DNA of 64,000 nucleotides from Myoxocephalus aenaeus (GCA_038501785.1 JBAMJR010000031.1:8938501-9002500); one strand, 5' to 3'. Counted from the first letter of the stretch, positions 1-13,065 are shown. The notes: generated by a model not told the origin, from the letters alone. Program-made: numbers and translations.

Positions 1-29
1 AATCTGCCTCCCCTCCAACACAGCTCGAT

Positions 30-290
30 TTAACCTTGAAGAGTAATGAGATCTGACTTGCTTAAATGTTAGCATTCTTAAATCATCAGGAAGTGCCTCC
101 AAGGAGCCGATAATCACTGTGCCAAATTGCTGCGCTCGCTAATTTCATTTCTCCCTAGCATTTGCTTGCAGTTAGTGTCGATTATTCAAGAACAGGCATT
201 TAATGCTGCCAGGTCCCAGGGGTGTTACATTAAAATGTAATAACTTGCAACATAAATGAAAACAAAAAACATTACTTTCTTCCCCCCACA
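30..290. other. Possible conserved noncoding element
   Basis: AT-rich block with several TAAT-type cores (TAATGAG, GATAATCA, GCTAATTTCATT, GATTATTC) and no usable ORF or splice pattern. Clusters of this kind are typical of developmental enhancers in vertebrates, but this is inferred from composition only; alignment to other fish would decide. Confidence 0.3.
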
Positions 291-674
291 ACTTTCTTCC
301 CTCCTCCCTTTTTCTCCGCCACCTCTCTCCCTTCCTCCCTCCTCAATCTCTCTCCACTCCCTTACTCCATGGTGGGAGTTTGAATCTAATTCTCAGCCCA
401 TCTGGCAGGCGTAATGAAGGCGGGCCGGGCTTGTGGTGCCCTGCTGCCATGGCTCGGTGGAGCAGGAGGCTAGCTGGCAGATTGGGCCGGGATGAGTGGA
501 GGGGAGTCGGGGAACCTGCTGAGTGAGTAAGCCAGCCCAGTTAATCTCCCATGTGCCCCAGTGTGATCGGGCCAAGGCCAACCACACGCTGAAGGCACAG
601 TGGATGGGGTCTGCAGCGTGGATGGTGATGGGCAGAAGTCTGGTGGGTGAGTCTGGCGTTCATTAACATTTCCT

Positions 675-716
675 GGCATTTAGTTTATTCTTCTATCCAA
701 AGCGACTTTCAATGAG
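675..716 (+). repeat. Small interspersed teleost-type repeat, copy 1
   Basis: Contains the core ATCCAAAGCGACTTTCAATG, closely matching a second copy at 55494-55560 (ATCCAAAGTGACATACAATA). The shared run, preceded in both by ATTTAG and a T-rich stretch, shows they belong to one dispersed family. From memory this core occurs very widely in teleost genomes; the exact family name cannot be assigned here. Confidence 0.6.
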
Positions 717-1980
717 TGAAGCAGTAACATAACCTTCATCTTGAAGAACACCCAACACATTAACAACCAACCGTCAGTGAGAGGGTCACAGCTAAGCCAA
801 GACAACAATCACAACAACACAACTCCAACTGGGTCTGGAGTGAGTTCAAGGGATATTTTTTTTTATTATTATTGTAAACTGACTCAGCAGTCATACGGGA
901 AATAAAGGAGTAAATCACATGAAACAAGTGAAAATATTGAATTGATTGATATTTCACACAAACACTTCTGCTTCTGTAAGATCTCTGCAATGTTACAGAG
1001 AGTGTAAAGGGTTTCTTCACAAATAGTACACAGGTCTACGGATAGTCAAACAGGTAGATCCAGCCCCTACAGGTGCAGCCTCAGAGGAAACAAAAGACAA
1101 ATAGTGTCTTAGCACCATCTGGCACAGACAGAAGTGCACTAGGATTTACATATGGTCCAACATGGCAAACAACAACTGTGCGCTAAGGCTGGACAGCACA
1201 TTTGAAGGTGTTCTAGATTAACACAAATTTGTATCTTTATGTTGTTAAATGTGTTTGGCATACAAACTAATTTATTTTGATCCGTTTTGCTTTCCCTCCA
1301 CAGTAAATTGAATTTGCAATGCCATACACATATTGTTGAAGAGTTAAAAAACATGTTATGATACATTTCTAATGTATCTCCCAGGACTGCTGAACTCTGG
1401 GAGAGCACCACTGCTAGACACTGGAAACCCCATGCAATGATGATGAGGCTTCTTCCTCTAAACACAAACACTGTGTGTGAGGGCACGTAGGGGGGAAGTG
1501 GAAAGGCAGCTAAAACCTCAGTGTGAGACTTGCACTTGCAAACACCGGCCTGTGTATGCATGTACAGGTGTTTACCAGTATGCTTTAACAAGCCACACTG
1601 CAATGACCTTAAGAAGACAATTGTGTTTCTGTGCAATACTGTCAGTACCCAAATGCTAGTGGAGCACATTGCATTTTTTCCCTCAAGTTTAAACCACGGC
1701 ATGTGCAGGGCAACACAAAGGCATGGCAGCCCAAAGGGACGGCTCTCAGTGCCTGCGAGGCATGAGAGAGTGAAAGAGCAAAAATCAAATAGGCAAACAG
1801 AAAAAAATACTTATCTACAACATAACAGGAAGCTAGGCTGACACAAAAACAGCAGGTTTTCCTAAGCTGTACTCCAGCCTCTGGAGGAACCACAACACTG
1901 TCATTAACAGTTACTCTCCTCATAAACACACCAGCATCAGCTGGAGGTATAATTGCCCCTGCTTCTCCTGTAATCTTATA
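717..1980. other. No gene seen
   Basis: AT-rich sequence without coherent coding structure. A 187-codon open frame on the minus strand at 1139-1702 is cysteine-rich, lacks any recognisable domain and has no splice context, so it was not accepted. Confidence 0.5.
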
Positions 1981-1986
1981 CCTTAC

Positions 1987-2014
1987 CTGCTGTTACTGTC
2001 AGACACCTTCTCCA
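1987..2014 (-). CDS. Candidate 28-nt microexon
   Basis: On the minus strand a long pyrimidine tract ending in CTCTCTCAG is followed by 28 nt and the strong donor GCAG|GTAAGG. Read from phase 0 it gives WRRCLTVTA plus one base. Read after one leftover base it gives (V)EKVSDSNS plus two bases. Because the pyrimidine tract is part of a simple GA/CT-rich stretch, a chance acceptor is quite possible. If real it could be a downstream exon of the minus-strand gene described at 9305-51841. Confidence 0.25.
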
Positions 2015-3060
2015 CTGAGAGAGACAGGGAGACAGTGAGAGAGAGACTTAGGGGGAAGAAGGAGGGGTTGTGTGCATATGTGTGTTTCTAGTGAAGTTGG
2101 AGGCAGGGTAGGTGTTGCTTGTGTACTGTCAGATAATCGGTAAGGAAAGTAAAAAGATGGGTGTAGAGAGAAAGGAAAAGGAGAGAACACATGCCAGAAA
2201 ATCAAATGAGTGTATGTTGCTCACAGAAATCCCAGGAGCAAGGCTCATGGGCTCCGATGGAGAGAAATTGTGTTCTTTCGTTGAGTGATTAAAAGACGAG
2301 TGGCAGAACATGACCTACTTAGTAAAACTTTTTTGTACAGGTTTTGGAAAAGGTACTCAGGCGGGGTAGAATCACATGTCGAGAGGCGGGTGGGAGGTTT
2401 AACCCTAATAGATTCATAGAAACATTCAAGATAGCAGGAATAATTGCCAGGGGGTGTCTGTGAATATGGAAGAAAGTCTCTTCATCTTATGACCCCTCAA
2501 ACTCAAACAAGGGCTTGCAGTCAGCCTCTATGCTCTGGCTTTGCAGCCAAAAAGCACAGATGGATGTGTTTGATCCTACAGATAAGCAAGGTTAAAATGC
2601 AAAACAAAATATTATAAAATTATCTCGGAAAGTGTGGTAGGAGGTGTGAATGTTGAAAGAAGTGGGGGAAAAAAAGAATGAGAAACCTGCTTCCTCAAAA
2701 TCTGTGAGGGAAAATGGCAACGTGTTGTTTCGTATCCTGCCCTATTACAATCCAATACTAGAAATCCATAGAGGCCATGCAAAAAGAACACTTTAGCTTT
2801 GCTCTAGAAATGGGCCTGCCTCTGGCTCTTCTTAATTTCAGGCTTTGTTTGTGTGGCGCCGGGGAGCTCTTGTGGGTTTGCGGGAGACCCGCAGGCCTTT
2901 TGTCTCATCAGTAGGTGGTTTCTGCTTCGCGCCTGAAGCGTTCTGTTGACGTACGCCTTTTGTTCTACCTCTCCATTCGAGATTCGGTCACAGGTCGTGG
3001 ATTACAGGCAACACAGCCATCACAGGTACACTGCTGTTTGTTTCCCTTGCAACAACTGTT
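2015..3060. other. No gene seen; GC-richer patch near 2850-2950
   Basis: Purine-rich stretches and AT-rich DNA. Around 2850-2950 there is a short CpG-containing patch (GGCGCCGGGGAGC, ACCCGCAGG) without an ORF or promoter motif that I can defend. Confidence 0.45.
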
Positions 3061-3062
3061 AG

Positions 3063-3105
3063 CGCTCAGGAGAGAAGCGGGCACTGAATCTCCATATCAG
3101 TCAGA
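3063..3105 (+). CDS. Weak candidate 43-nt exon
   Basis: A pyrimidine-rich acceptor (TGTTTCCCTTGCAACAACTGTTAG) precedes 43 nt ending at the donor CAGA|GTAAGC. One open frame reads LRREAGTESPYQS with two bases left over. Those two bases join in frame to the candidate exon at 6116, giving a glutamate at the junction. The phase match has about a one-in-three chance of being accidental, so confidence is low. No family recognised. Confidence 0.2.
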
Positions 3106-3754
3106 GTAAGCAAGGTGTGTTATAAAGAAGAACGAGAGAAGAACAACCACGAAAAGTCTTGAGATATGAAAAGTCTCTTCTTCCCAAAGGTTCTTCCCAA
3201 ACTTAAATGGCTTCCTTTATATTCCTTGGGGGACATTGGCAATGCAGCAATGCCTGCTTCTTTAAATGACATAGACTAATAGTACACTTGTGGCGTTGAA
3301 TTAATAAGCTGCAGCATGATAAATCTCTATGATTTATTATGTTCCCTCCAGTGTATAATCAAGTTGGAAGAGAAAGGGAGAGAGAGTGAGACAGAGGGAG
3401 ACAGAGAAAGAGACATAGCTGGGTCTGAAATGAGACTGGACAGGCTTACATAGCTTTGAATGAGGAGTGTTAAACAGTCAGCCACCAAAGTCAGTGGGTG
3501 TTGTGTTTAGCAGAAGGAAGACAATTGAAATACCAAAAAGTTCAATGTGCAGAGCACCGTGAAATATGGAAGAGCCCAAACAGAACAAGCAGACGTTCTT
3601 ACCCCAAAACAGTCCATTTCTTTTGGAAGCGCCAATTCCCCATATGGGCGGTTTATGACAATATCACACCTATATGGAAGTCATCCCACAGTCCACAGGA
3701 GGCTTTCTGTCCCTCCTGTCTGCTTATGGTGGGCTGCCATCATATTCATTCCCC

Positions 3755-4035
3755 GCTCCCAGATAGATGTTTGTAATTGGAGCTCTAATTTATGATCGGG
3801 CCTTGGTGCAGGATAATGATATGGAGCATTGTAATTTGCTGATGCAAATTGTACGTTATAATGGGGAGCCATAAAAGCCCCGGCAACATCTCGGAGACTT
3901 GCCAAACACCCTGAGCGTTCATTACAGCCCTCATTAAAACATCCACGTCGGCATTGGGAGCTCTTACAAATGGAAGGAGCATGTAATTGCTGCTTGATTG
4001 TGGTATATGTAACATATGATAAAGTGGAATTACCA
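3755..4035. promoter_or_regulatory. Possible conserved noncoding element with octamer motif
   Basis: Dense cluster of factor-site-like words: GTAATTGG, CTAATTTATGAT, a perfect POU octamer ATGCAAAT at 3842-3849, GCCATAAA (HOX/CDX type), TCATTAAAA and GTAATTGC. No open frame of interest. The arrangement resembles vertebrate developmental enhancers; conservation is not shown. Confidence 0.4.
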
Positions 4036-4854
4036 CTTTATTTGTCTACAGTGTCCGTGAAACTTAATGGGGAGAAAGCCTGCAGTAAACAAATCCTCAG
4101 AGAATTGTTTGATTGTTACATTATAGGGCTATTTGTTTAAAGTGGGGCAAATGTGAGTTAAGGGACAGTGCATCCAGGACAAACTACGCAAGAGTGATGA
4201 TAATCAAGGCGAGGCTTCGGGGGATGAAACTAATGCTTTTACTCATGAGAGCCTTTGTTTCATTTGGACTAACTCCAACATGGGTGATAGCATAGAGCTT
4301 CGTCTGGGAATACATTAACTGGATTTTATATGAGAAAAGATAAGTATTGTTCTTTTTCATTACCAGGCATCAAAGTCATCACCATAAATTTGCTTTAAGG
4401 GTGGTGGAACAAGATTAAAAAAGGTTAGAATGAGCCATTGAAGTCACCTCTGGTGAATTGTTTTGTACTAATGCCAATTTGGGCCTCGGAAGTACAGCTT
4501 CTAGCCATTTCCAATCGTTGATCTCAATTCAGTCCTAACAAACAGCGATGTGGAATGCGGTGAAGCTGAACGCCCCAGCTTTTAAGCAGCCTTAAGAGCA
4601 AAGCCAAGTGGCAAAAGCAATTAAGAGTTCATTTGGAACAACTGGACTATGCTGGGGCTGGTTTTTTTCTGAGGCCCGGTCAACACTAATTCACAGTGTC
4701 GTCTTTTTATTCAAATGACCTCTCCCAGAGTCCCCTTTGTGTTGGTGCCATTCTAATGCATCTCCATTAGAACAAAACCTGCACTGCATTGCTGAAAATG
4801 AAGTTTCCCTCCTCAACTCTGAATGGTAGCAGGCCTCCACCATCAGAGCTGTGT
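4036..4854. other. No gene seen
   Basis: AT-rich, scattered TAAT motifs, no coding or repeat structure recognised. Confidence 0.5.
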
Positions 4855-5010
4855 GTGCTCAGCCACTGGAAAAGGATTTTCAACCGTGCCATTCAGCCGG
4901 GGCCCCAGAAGCCTGCAGCCTTTATCTGCAGAACTGTTGATTGATGTGTTGTGGGCCCTGCTGTGGTTAACAGCAATTTTTATCTGTTGCTAGCGGCAAC
5001 CGCCCAGGTC
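4855..5010. promoter_or_regulatory. Possible conserved noncoding element
   Basis: Compact block with CAGCCGGGGCCCC, two TTTATCTG words, GTTGATTGATG and the symmetrical GTTGCTAGCGGCAAC. Mixed GC and AT composition without an ORF. Enhancer-like by appearance only. Confidence 0.3.
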
Positions 5011-6110
5011 CCTGGTGCGCAGTGAGCAGCAGTGTCCGGGATCTGAAGCCGGACCGCACACGGGGATAAACAAATAGGTTTTTCAAAGCGGACAGCCCTC
5101 ATAGAGAGGCCCCTGACAGGCAGAGCCCCACCCCAAGGCCAGGACAATGTCAGGGCCCCAGCCCACTCCTGCTGGGTTCTTGGTTTCCTTCACTAATTTT
5201 CACCATGTGCAGAGCCAGTGGTATAGAGACACCTGCACACCCCACTGAAAAGTAAGCAGAGCGAGAGAGACAGAGAGAGGCAGACAGACTGGTATACAGA
5301 GGTGCTCACAAAGACGCAGTTAAGACATTTCATATACTGTGTGGGAAGCAGCAATGGCTTTTTGCATTCTGTGTGCCAATAATGGTTCACTAACCAAAAT
5401 GACCTTGCTGAAAAAAATCTAAGATATAATTTACACTCAATTTCCTTTCAATTGCTGTGTTTAGTATTTAATCCAGGGAATCTATGTCGTTTTGTTTAAT
5501 AAAGCGTGAAGCTGTAATGGCTGCTATTATAATTAAGTGACATAATCCTTGTATTCGATAAAGATCTTGTAAAGAGCCTCGTCACTCAGACAGGGAAGCG
5601 TGTTTGCCACAATGTGGAGGTCGTGAATGCCAAATCAATTAAAACAAGAATGTTTAATAATGCACAAATGACTCTGAGACTGCACTGTTTAGAGTATAGA
5701 TTCATTTAGCGTTAAATATGATTATGACAACCCAGGCCGGGGAAATGAAGAATGGGTGTGTCTGAGAGCTCCGAGCACTCTCCCTCAACCCAAACACTCC
5801 GGCTAAGGTTTTACTCCCTGACATCGCAGAGATAAACCCTCCCAAAACAGACGAGTCAGATTATACTGTCAGACAAAGCTCTATGCTTTTATCGTGCGTG
5901 AAAACATGAGCAATAGCTTGGCCTTGGGTGGTTTTAAAAGATGGGGGAGACTGAAGTTCAATCACTTCGTCTGAAAGGAAAGGGAGGTGTGTTGTTGTTT
6001 TTTTCGCTTAGCAAAAATGTCTCCTCCCCTATACAGTATATCCAGCCCAGGGGTAGCGACAGTATGGGCAGATAGTTTCAGTGAGATTCTTTGACATTTT
6101 CCCCTTCTCT
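5011..6110. other. No gene seen
   Basis: Mostly AT-rich with homeodomain-like words around 5450-5720. The part 6060-6115 is the pyrimidine-rich lead-in to the candidate acceptor at 6115. Confidence 0.45.
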
Positions 6111-6115
6111 TGCAG

Positions 6116-6215
6116 GCTCTATCTCCCAGGCGCAGAGAGGGATGTTGGGTTCTTTATCAATGAGCCCCTGAGAGAGGATGATAAATCGCCAGAGCCCAGG
6201 CCAATCTCCAGTTGA
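6116..6215 (+). CDS. Weak candidate terminal exon (32 codons to stop)
   Basis: Preceded by a textbook acceptor (TTTTCCCCTTCTCTTGCAG). After one base completing a codon, the frame starts LYLPGAERDVGF, continues with an acidic/proline segment (REDDKSPEPRPISS) and ends at TGA 6213-6215. The frame is phase-compatible with the candidate exon at 3063-3105. A different frame over the following DNA is also open (about 104 codons from 6178), so the reading is not unique. Both strands have open frames here, which may just reflect constrained noncoding DNA. No protein family recognised and no polyadenylation signal located. Confidence 0.22.
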
Positions 6216-6843
6216 ACAACAAACAGGTAGCAGCGCAGGAAACAAGCCACAGATATTGTCTCCCAAACATAGACGAGGCTATAATGAAGCTTGCACAAAG
6301 CAGACAGGAGAGAGTCGGCCTGATAAACAATTCCATATCCAGTCTTCCACAGAGAGCGAGATAGCGAGTCCCAGTCCTGCTGCTCCATATCGCTGCTGGA
6401 CTCAACGGTCCCTCACCCCTGAACGGGAGATGAAGGTTGCGAGCGGGCGGGCGGGGGGGGATTCAAGTCTAGCAATGGCATCACCTGGATAAACACATCA
6501 TGTTTGCATGAATGAGTAACTTAAGGAGGTTTGTCTGAACCATAACAAGTCTAATCGTTTATGTTTGTTGAGACAGATCTGTCCTGCAGTATAGATATAA
6601 GCTAACCAAGGCAATGTTTGTTGTAATGACAATAAAGTCAACACGTCACTGCTAACCACCCTGCTGTGATGCTGTCCATTATATATGTTTTGTGGAATTG
6701 AACATCACACCAGTTGTCTCCTGGGTGACTTAAACATTTATGTAATGTTATTTTAATAGATTTTTTTGGCCTTTTGCCTTTATTTGTCAGTCAATAGAGA
6801 GGCTAGGTTAAATATATTAATACTTTAACCAGGTTGCTATTAC
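6216..6843. other. No gene defended; open frame to 6492
   Basis: The plus-strand frame running to 6492 is rich in serine, proline and glutamine and has no known domain. The remainder is AT-rich filler leading into the TA tract. Confidence 0.4.
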
Positions 6844-6965
<122 letters not shown>

Positions 6966-9055
6966 CTATTTTCTAGCACACTTGCAAATGCCTGTCAGGC
7001 ATATTGGGGGGAATAATTATCCATTACATTTTTTACTTAAACCCTTAATTATGAACATTGAAATAATCAGCCATAAGCAGCTTGATGTGAACACATGGTT
7101 GCAGAATCATATCACTTACACCATAGTGTCTGCCAACCAGATACAACTTGGAAGCACTATCAATATAATACATTTGGATTCAATTAGCAACTTTGTAACT
7201 GTAACACATTGGTGAAATATCTCTAAGCTCTTTGTTCAGTTTTCTAGACAAACAAAGAAAGTACAACAGAGTGACAAAGGGGAAGTCACGTTTCTGCAGA
7301 ATGTGTGCCAAATCACTTTAACACAGTATAAAAGGTATATTCTGTGTTGAAAACCCCCTAGGGACTTCCAATTTCCCTTTTTCATGAGTCTGGCACTAAA
7401 GCCCAGGGACTGCCTTTACATTCTTGAGCAAACCATTCAAATCAGGCCATTAAAGCCTGGCAGGCAACATACGAAGGGTGACATATGGAAGCATACACAA
7501 CAAGAGGCGTTATCTCCCATAGAAGTAGAAAACAAACTGTCAGGAGAGATTGTCTTTTTTTACCTCCTAGTGCTTTGTGACAGATAACCAGGCCCCATCT
7601 TCCAGCTTGATTTTTTTGAGTTTGTGGAGAGGCAGAGACGCTGATGGCGATCAGTGCGGCGGGCCAACCAGGAGATAGCCCTGTCCATGCTATTGGTGGC
7701 CGGTGGCTCTGCCTACGCCTGTGTGCCCGCCTTGCTGACCCTCACACAACCCCTCCCCACCTCACTAACAGCACCCCACCCACATACATAGCCTCTCTCT
7801 TCCTCCAGCCATAACGCTCCATGCAGGCCTTCTCCTCCCCCTCCTCCTCGCATACCCCCTCAGCCTCTGCGTGGCAGATCCCTAGAGCCTCCTGACCCTA
7901 CGCCCCATGCCCCCCCCTTCGAAACCATCATACTGTAAGGCCTGAAGCACTTACAGATAAGGAGACCCCAGAAATCAAGCGGGCCCGGCAGCAGAGCAGA
8001 TTGAGAGTCAGAGCTCAGCACCCAGGAGGTACCCAGAGGCTAAGAATGCTGCAGATAGCACCATCGGATAGCCAGAGAGCGGAGCCAGACAACATAAAAC
8101 TTCCTGCCCTTGTAACTGGACTTTCCTTTTCTTGCACAATGCCAAATGTCAATGACCTCACACCACCACCACCAAGCCTACTCCCCCTCCATTTCTGCCC
8201 ACTCAATGTGAGTCCTCCCTTCTTTCTCTCAGATAACGTTCCCTGCCGACTCAAACTGACAGCTTGAGCCAAAGGGCTCCGCAAGCTTTTTTGGAAGGTC
8301 TTATTTGTTTTCCTCCATCTGTGAGTATGCAGCCGCTGGGGAATAGGAATGTGACATGTTCTATTAAAACAAAAATAAAAAATAAATAAAACAAAAGATT
8401 GCACAGAGATCAAGGTCTTTTGAAGTTAAGCTTTGTTCAGTGCTTTAACTGCAGTCCTTTGAGGCAGATTAACGAATGACAAACCATTTATAGTTGTTTT
8501 GTTTGTCGGGATGATTGCTTCCAAGCTGCAATAAGAACCGCCATATGCCACTCATCAGCTAAAAGTAGCACGTTTTAAAGAATGTTCCTCTTATTAGTTC
8601 CCCTTTAAGCAAAGGACATAAAGGACGACTGCTGTCTCTATTACCCAGAGACTAGGCACATCATTGAAACAATGGGCGGGGAAGAGCACAAATTAACTGT
8701 TTAGAAAAAGCACTGGGGCAAGGCAACATATGCTTTCAAGGGATAAAAATAGTCCTATTCTGACTATTTGTGAACTAGTCTATGTTTGAAAGGATTGGGT
8801 TGACGTTTTCCAAGGAATCACTAAATATTCCTCTGACTCCTATTATTGTACAGTGAGTAATTTCTAACAAATCACAAGACATGTTTAACTGCTGTGCATC
8901 CTCGTGAAGGTGTACATGTCCATGCATTTCTGTGGTGGTGAGACATTGTATTTATTGCATAGATGAAGGGGCCTTTAAGAGGCTTTTAGGCATATTTTCA
9001 TATATGGGAGCAAAATGATTCTCCATTGACAGTCACTGGAGGAAGACATAAAACT
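6966..9055. other. No gene seen; GC-rich patch 7620-8060
   Basis: The 7620-8060 part is GC-rich with C-runs and short open frames (one from an ATG near 7642) but has no splice or domain support. The rest is AT-rich, with TAAT words towards 8450-8900. Confidence 0.45.
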
Positions 9056-9480
9056 CTGACAGCCAAATTGCAGCACCGGTGAATGCTGATCGATGCCAAT
9101 AAAACCAGGCTCTTTCGCCAAGGTAGCGCAGGACACCTTCCCGCAATTTAATCAGTCAGTCAGCCAGAATTAATGTTCCTAATATCATGATTTCTCCATT
9201 ACTCTATTTAACATAATTAAAATGTCGAGCGCCGGGGCCATAAAGCGGGTCGTTGGAGATTGTAATTCTGCCGTAAAGCTATGAAGCATGAAAATGCCAC
9301 TTACCGAGTAGCCGCGGCCTGACAGCGAGTGAATGGAACTCTGTAGGGAGAGAGAGGAGAACAGGGATGACCTTTAAGAAGTGTTTCACTCGCTGACACA
9401 GACATGATGAAGCAGCGCCGCTTTAATATCAATATTCACGTTAACCTTTTACCCGCCCCGCCATGTACCGCACGCATTCC
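9056..9480. promoter_or_regulatory. Possible conserved block around a microexon
   Basis: Both sides of the microexon at 9305-9340 carry regulatory-looking sequence (GGCCATAAAGCGGGTCGT, CATAATTAAAATG, TTTAATATCAATATTC). Strongly conserved introns next to alternatively spliced microexons are common in vertebrates; whether that applies here needs alignment. Confidence 0.35.
9305..9340 (-). CDS. Candidate 36-nt microexon of a minus-strand gene
   Basis: Minus-strand reading shows a strong acceptor (TCTCCTCTCTCTCCCTACAG) followed by exactly 36 nt and the near-consensus donor CTCG|GTAAGT. In phase 0 it encodes SSIHSLSGRGYS, a serine-rich 12-residue insert. The length is a multiple of three, so inclusion or skipping keeps the frame, as expected for a regulated cassette microexon. 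All three frames are open, so the phase rests on joining to the 103-nt exon at 13743-13845, whose serine-rich frame ends in phase 0. The exon is unusually CpG-rich for the surroundings. Protein not identified. Confidence 0.5.
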
Positions 9481-11194
9481 TCCCATACATTCTGGCGCCC
9501 ACCGTGGGGGCAGCTGAGCAGCACCCGATCTAAAAACAATCATTCATGTCCTAGTGAGAGACTTGATTTGAGTTGTCAGAGAAATACACAGTGGAAAACC
9601 GTAATCCTTTTGTAAGACTTTAATTAATATAGTGCACAATAGTCATTCTATGGCTGTGTAAATGCCCTTTAAGCCAAGTGGGAAGTGTACAGGCTTTACT
9701 TGAATCCTGAAGAAGCAACTGTATGGTTAATGGCGTGTTCTAATCTTTGCCTGTTGATTCTTTGGAGACAAAACGAGTTTGGCTTCAGATGGTTTTAAAG
9801 TAGAGGTAAATGCGTTGCAGTGCAGGTCAAGATTAACTTTCTCTACTTGCTTCAGTGCCTGTAGGACGGCCATCTGACATTGATGGACACATGGTGTGAA
9901 TCCAAATAATACAACACACCTTGATATAGAAATATAGATGTTTGGAGAATGAGTAACAGCTCTACCCTGCTAGCAGGATGTTTGACTCTCTTCTTATTCC
10001 ATCTTATAATTTCCCAGGACTTTGTTTTGCAAACAAAACAACAAACTGTATTGAATAAGAGTAGCATCAACAGGCAAGAGATCATTTCCAAAATACTTAA
10101 CATCCTTTACGGACAAATAAACATGATGTCATGATCATCATTAGACATTTATGACAAAAGAAAATATATTTAGGATGTAATTTTGTCGAAACACCGTTCC
10201 TCATCAAATGCTGTTTTTACAATTCTGTCTTTATTTTGTGAGATCTTTTTTTTTTTAAATTGGTGTCATTTTGGAACCAAACCAACTTACTTCAGCCCCT
10301 TTTACTCAAGACAAATATCTCTTCAATGCATTTAGGGATGTGTTTTGGCCCATTAAACTCCTCCTGTGTTTTCTAATGCAGTCCTCTAAATGCTGAACAA
10401 GAGCAGGAGGGAGACGGAATAGCTAGGTTTTGTTCTGTTCTCTGGCTCTGTCTGCCAGAGCCCAGCACGAATACCAATCTCTAAATCCCTCCCTCCACTT
10501 CCACTTTTCACTTCTTTTATTCCTCTGTCTAGATTGGCAATTTCTCCCCCCCTGGTCTCTGGAGGGGACTTTTCTGCTAGACCAATTCCATCCATAGGTC
10601 CACCTTCAATCCAAGCAACCTCCCCCACACCTTCACCACCACTGCCTCCCTTGTTTTGCACCCTCCCAATACCACTCATCCATTCTCCCACACCTGCTCT
10701 TGGCCTCAGCCCTCATCATCGCCTGTGTGCCCCTCTGATTCGCAGGACGGCTCCTGCGGTGACGATTAGGGAGGAGTCCCGCCGCGAACCGGAAAGCAGG
10801 CTCTGCGGGAATCAAAAGGCTATTCCCGCTCTGCTCAACCTCTCTGCTCCCTTCACCGTCGAGGCCTGAGATAAGGCCAGAGGAGAGGGGAGGCAAAACT
10901 GTACAGAATGAAATATATGTGGATATAAAAAGGGCCAAAAGTATGTGTTCCAGTGAGAATGTGCTCTATTGTCTGTGCATGTTGTGAGTGGTTTTAGATA
11001 CGTGTGTGCATGTGTTTGTGTGTGAGTGCATATGTGCATAGGTGGTGGGAGGCCAAGGCCATTTGGAATTAGCCTTACTATGTAGAGTTCATTCAACTTG
11101 GAGCGTTCTGAGCAGAAAGAGGCTTATTTAAATGATAATGAGGGACAATCCATTGGATTTAGTGCCGGTGAAGGGAGGAAAGGAGGGGAGGGAA
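9481..11194. other. No gene seen; GC-rich patch 10530-10880
   Basis: AT-rich in the first kilobase. The 10530-10880 part is C-rich with CpGs (CCGCCGCGAACCGG) and has open frames on both strands but no splice sites worth proposing. Confidence 0.45.
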
Positions 11195-11376
11195 GGGGGG
11201 GGGGGGGGGATCCATTAAAACGCCAGCGGTTCATAAGCCATAGGGTCGGCATCCAGCTAAACACTCTCTCTTAAAAGCCATTATACATGGCTCTCAATGG
11301 ATTTCTGCCGCGCTTAGGACTTCAAAAGGATTTAAGAACCCGCCCCAGAGAGGGAGTGTGGGGGATGGAGGAGGAC

Positions 11377-11439
<63 letters not shown>
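11195..11439. repeat. G15 homopolymer and (GT)30 microsatellite
   Basis: A run of 15 G at 11195-11209 and a (GT)n tract at 11379-11439, separated by a unique AT-containing segment. Protein frames through the tract are artefacts. Confidence 0.95.
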
Positions 11440-11441
<2 letters not shown>

Positions 11442-11879
11442 GTGATTATGTTGGTTGGCAGTGAGAGGGATGGGGTGGATGCTGGCGGCATTTAAGGGTT
11501 AACTAAACAGCCCCGGAGAAGAGAAATGTTTGCTAAATCCTCCCCCTAATCCTCTCCCCATTTCCATGCCCCCTCCTCCACTCTCCTTACAAAAAAAGGA
11601 TAGAAAAAGAAAAACATGGCGACAAGAGGGGAGGGTCCAGTTCATCTTCTCCCAACCCAGGGAGGCGGACCAATCAAGCTCGATGGAGCATGATGAGAGA
11701 AGGGATGCGAATATGTATGCCTTCTGTGGCAGGTAGCTTGTGGGTTTGGCTGTATGTGGGTGGGAGTGGGTGGATACAGGAGGGTGTTAGAGACCCTGAC
11801 AGCACCACAGCTGCCACCCTCTCCTCCGCAGGATACAGATGCTGTGAAACCCACCCCCTCCACCACCTCATATTTCACT

Positions 11880-12200
11880 AATCCCTGTGTGGCTTAGTGC
11901 CGGGGCCCCGCTGCACCGCAGGCACAATTACCTAGTCAAAATAAACAGATAAAGACCCAACCATGGCAATGAACAAACAGCATCCCTTTTTTTTTACCCC
12001 CTGCTCACAAATTGATGCATGACTGTTTTTACAGCCGGGCGCGTCCACATGTCGCATTTGTCTCTATTTCCTTTGGCGGTAAGACAAGAGAAATCCATTT
12101 ACTCGTTGCAGATGCGGCATCATTAGTTAAGAGCTCTTAAAGCTGGGGAGCCACTTTGATACGGTGGAGTGTGTTTTACGAAAATTAGCAGTGCGCTCAA
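11880..12200. promoter_or_regulatory. Possible conserved noncoding element
   Basis: Words such as GGCACAATTACCTAG, AAATAAACAGATAAAG, GTTTTTACAGCCGGGCG and GAAAATTAGCAGTG lie in non-repetitive DNA lacking ORFs. Enhancer-like by composition; not shown to be conserved. Confidence 0.3.

Positions 12201-13065
<865 letters not shown>

Noticed and set aside
449..526. Short ATG frame MARWSRRLAGRLG in good start context followed by GTGAGT
   Set aside because: Only 25 codons, no promoter signal and no downstream partner exon.
1139..1702. 187-codon open frame on the minus strand
   Set aside because: Longest frame in the window but cysteine-rich, with no domain, no splice context and no codon pattern; expected by chance in 64 kb.
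3603..3670. Minus-strand frame CDIVINRPYGELALPKE next to a GTAAGA donor
   Set aside because: The required acceptor has no pyrimidine tract.
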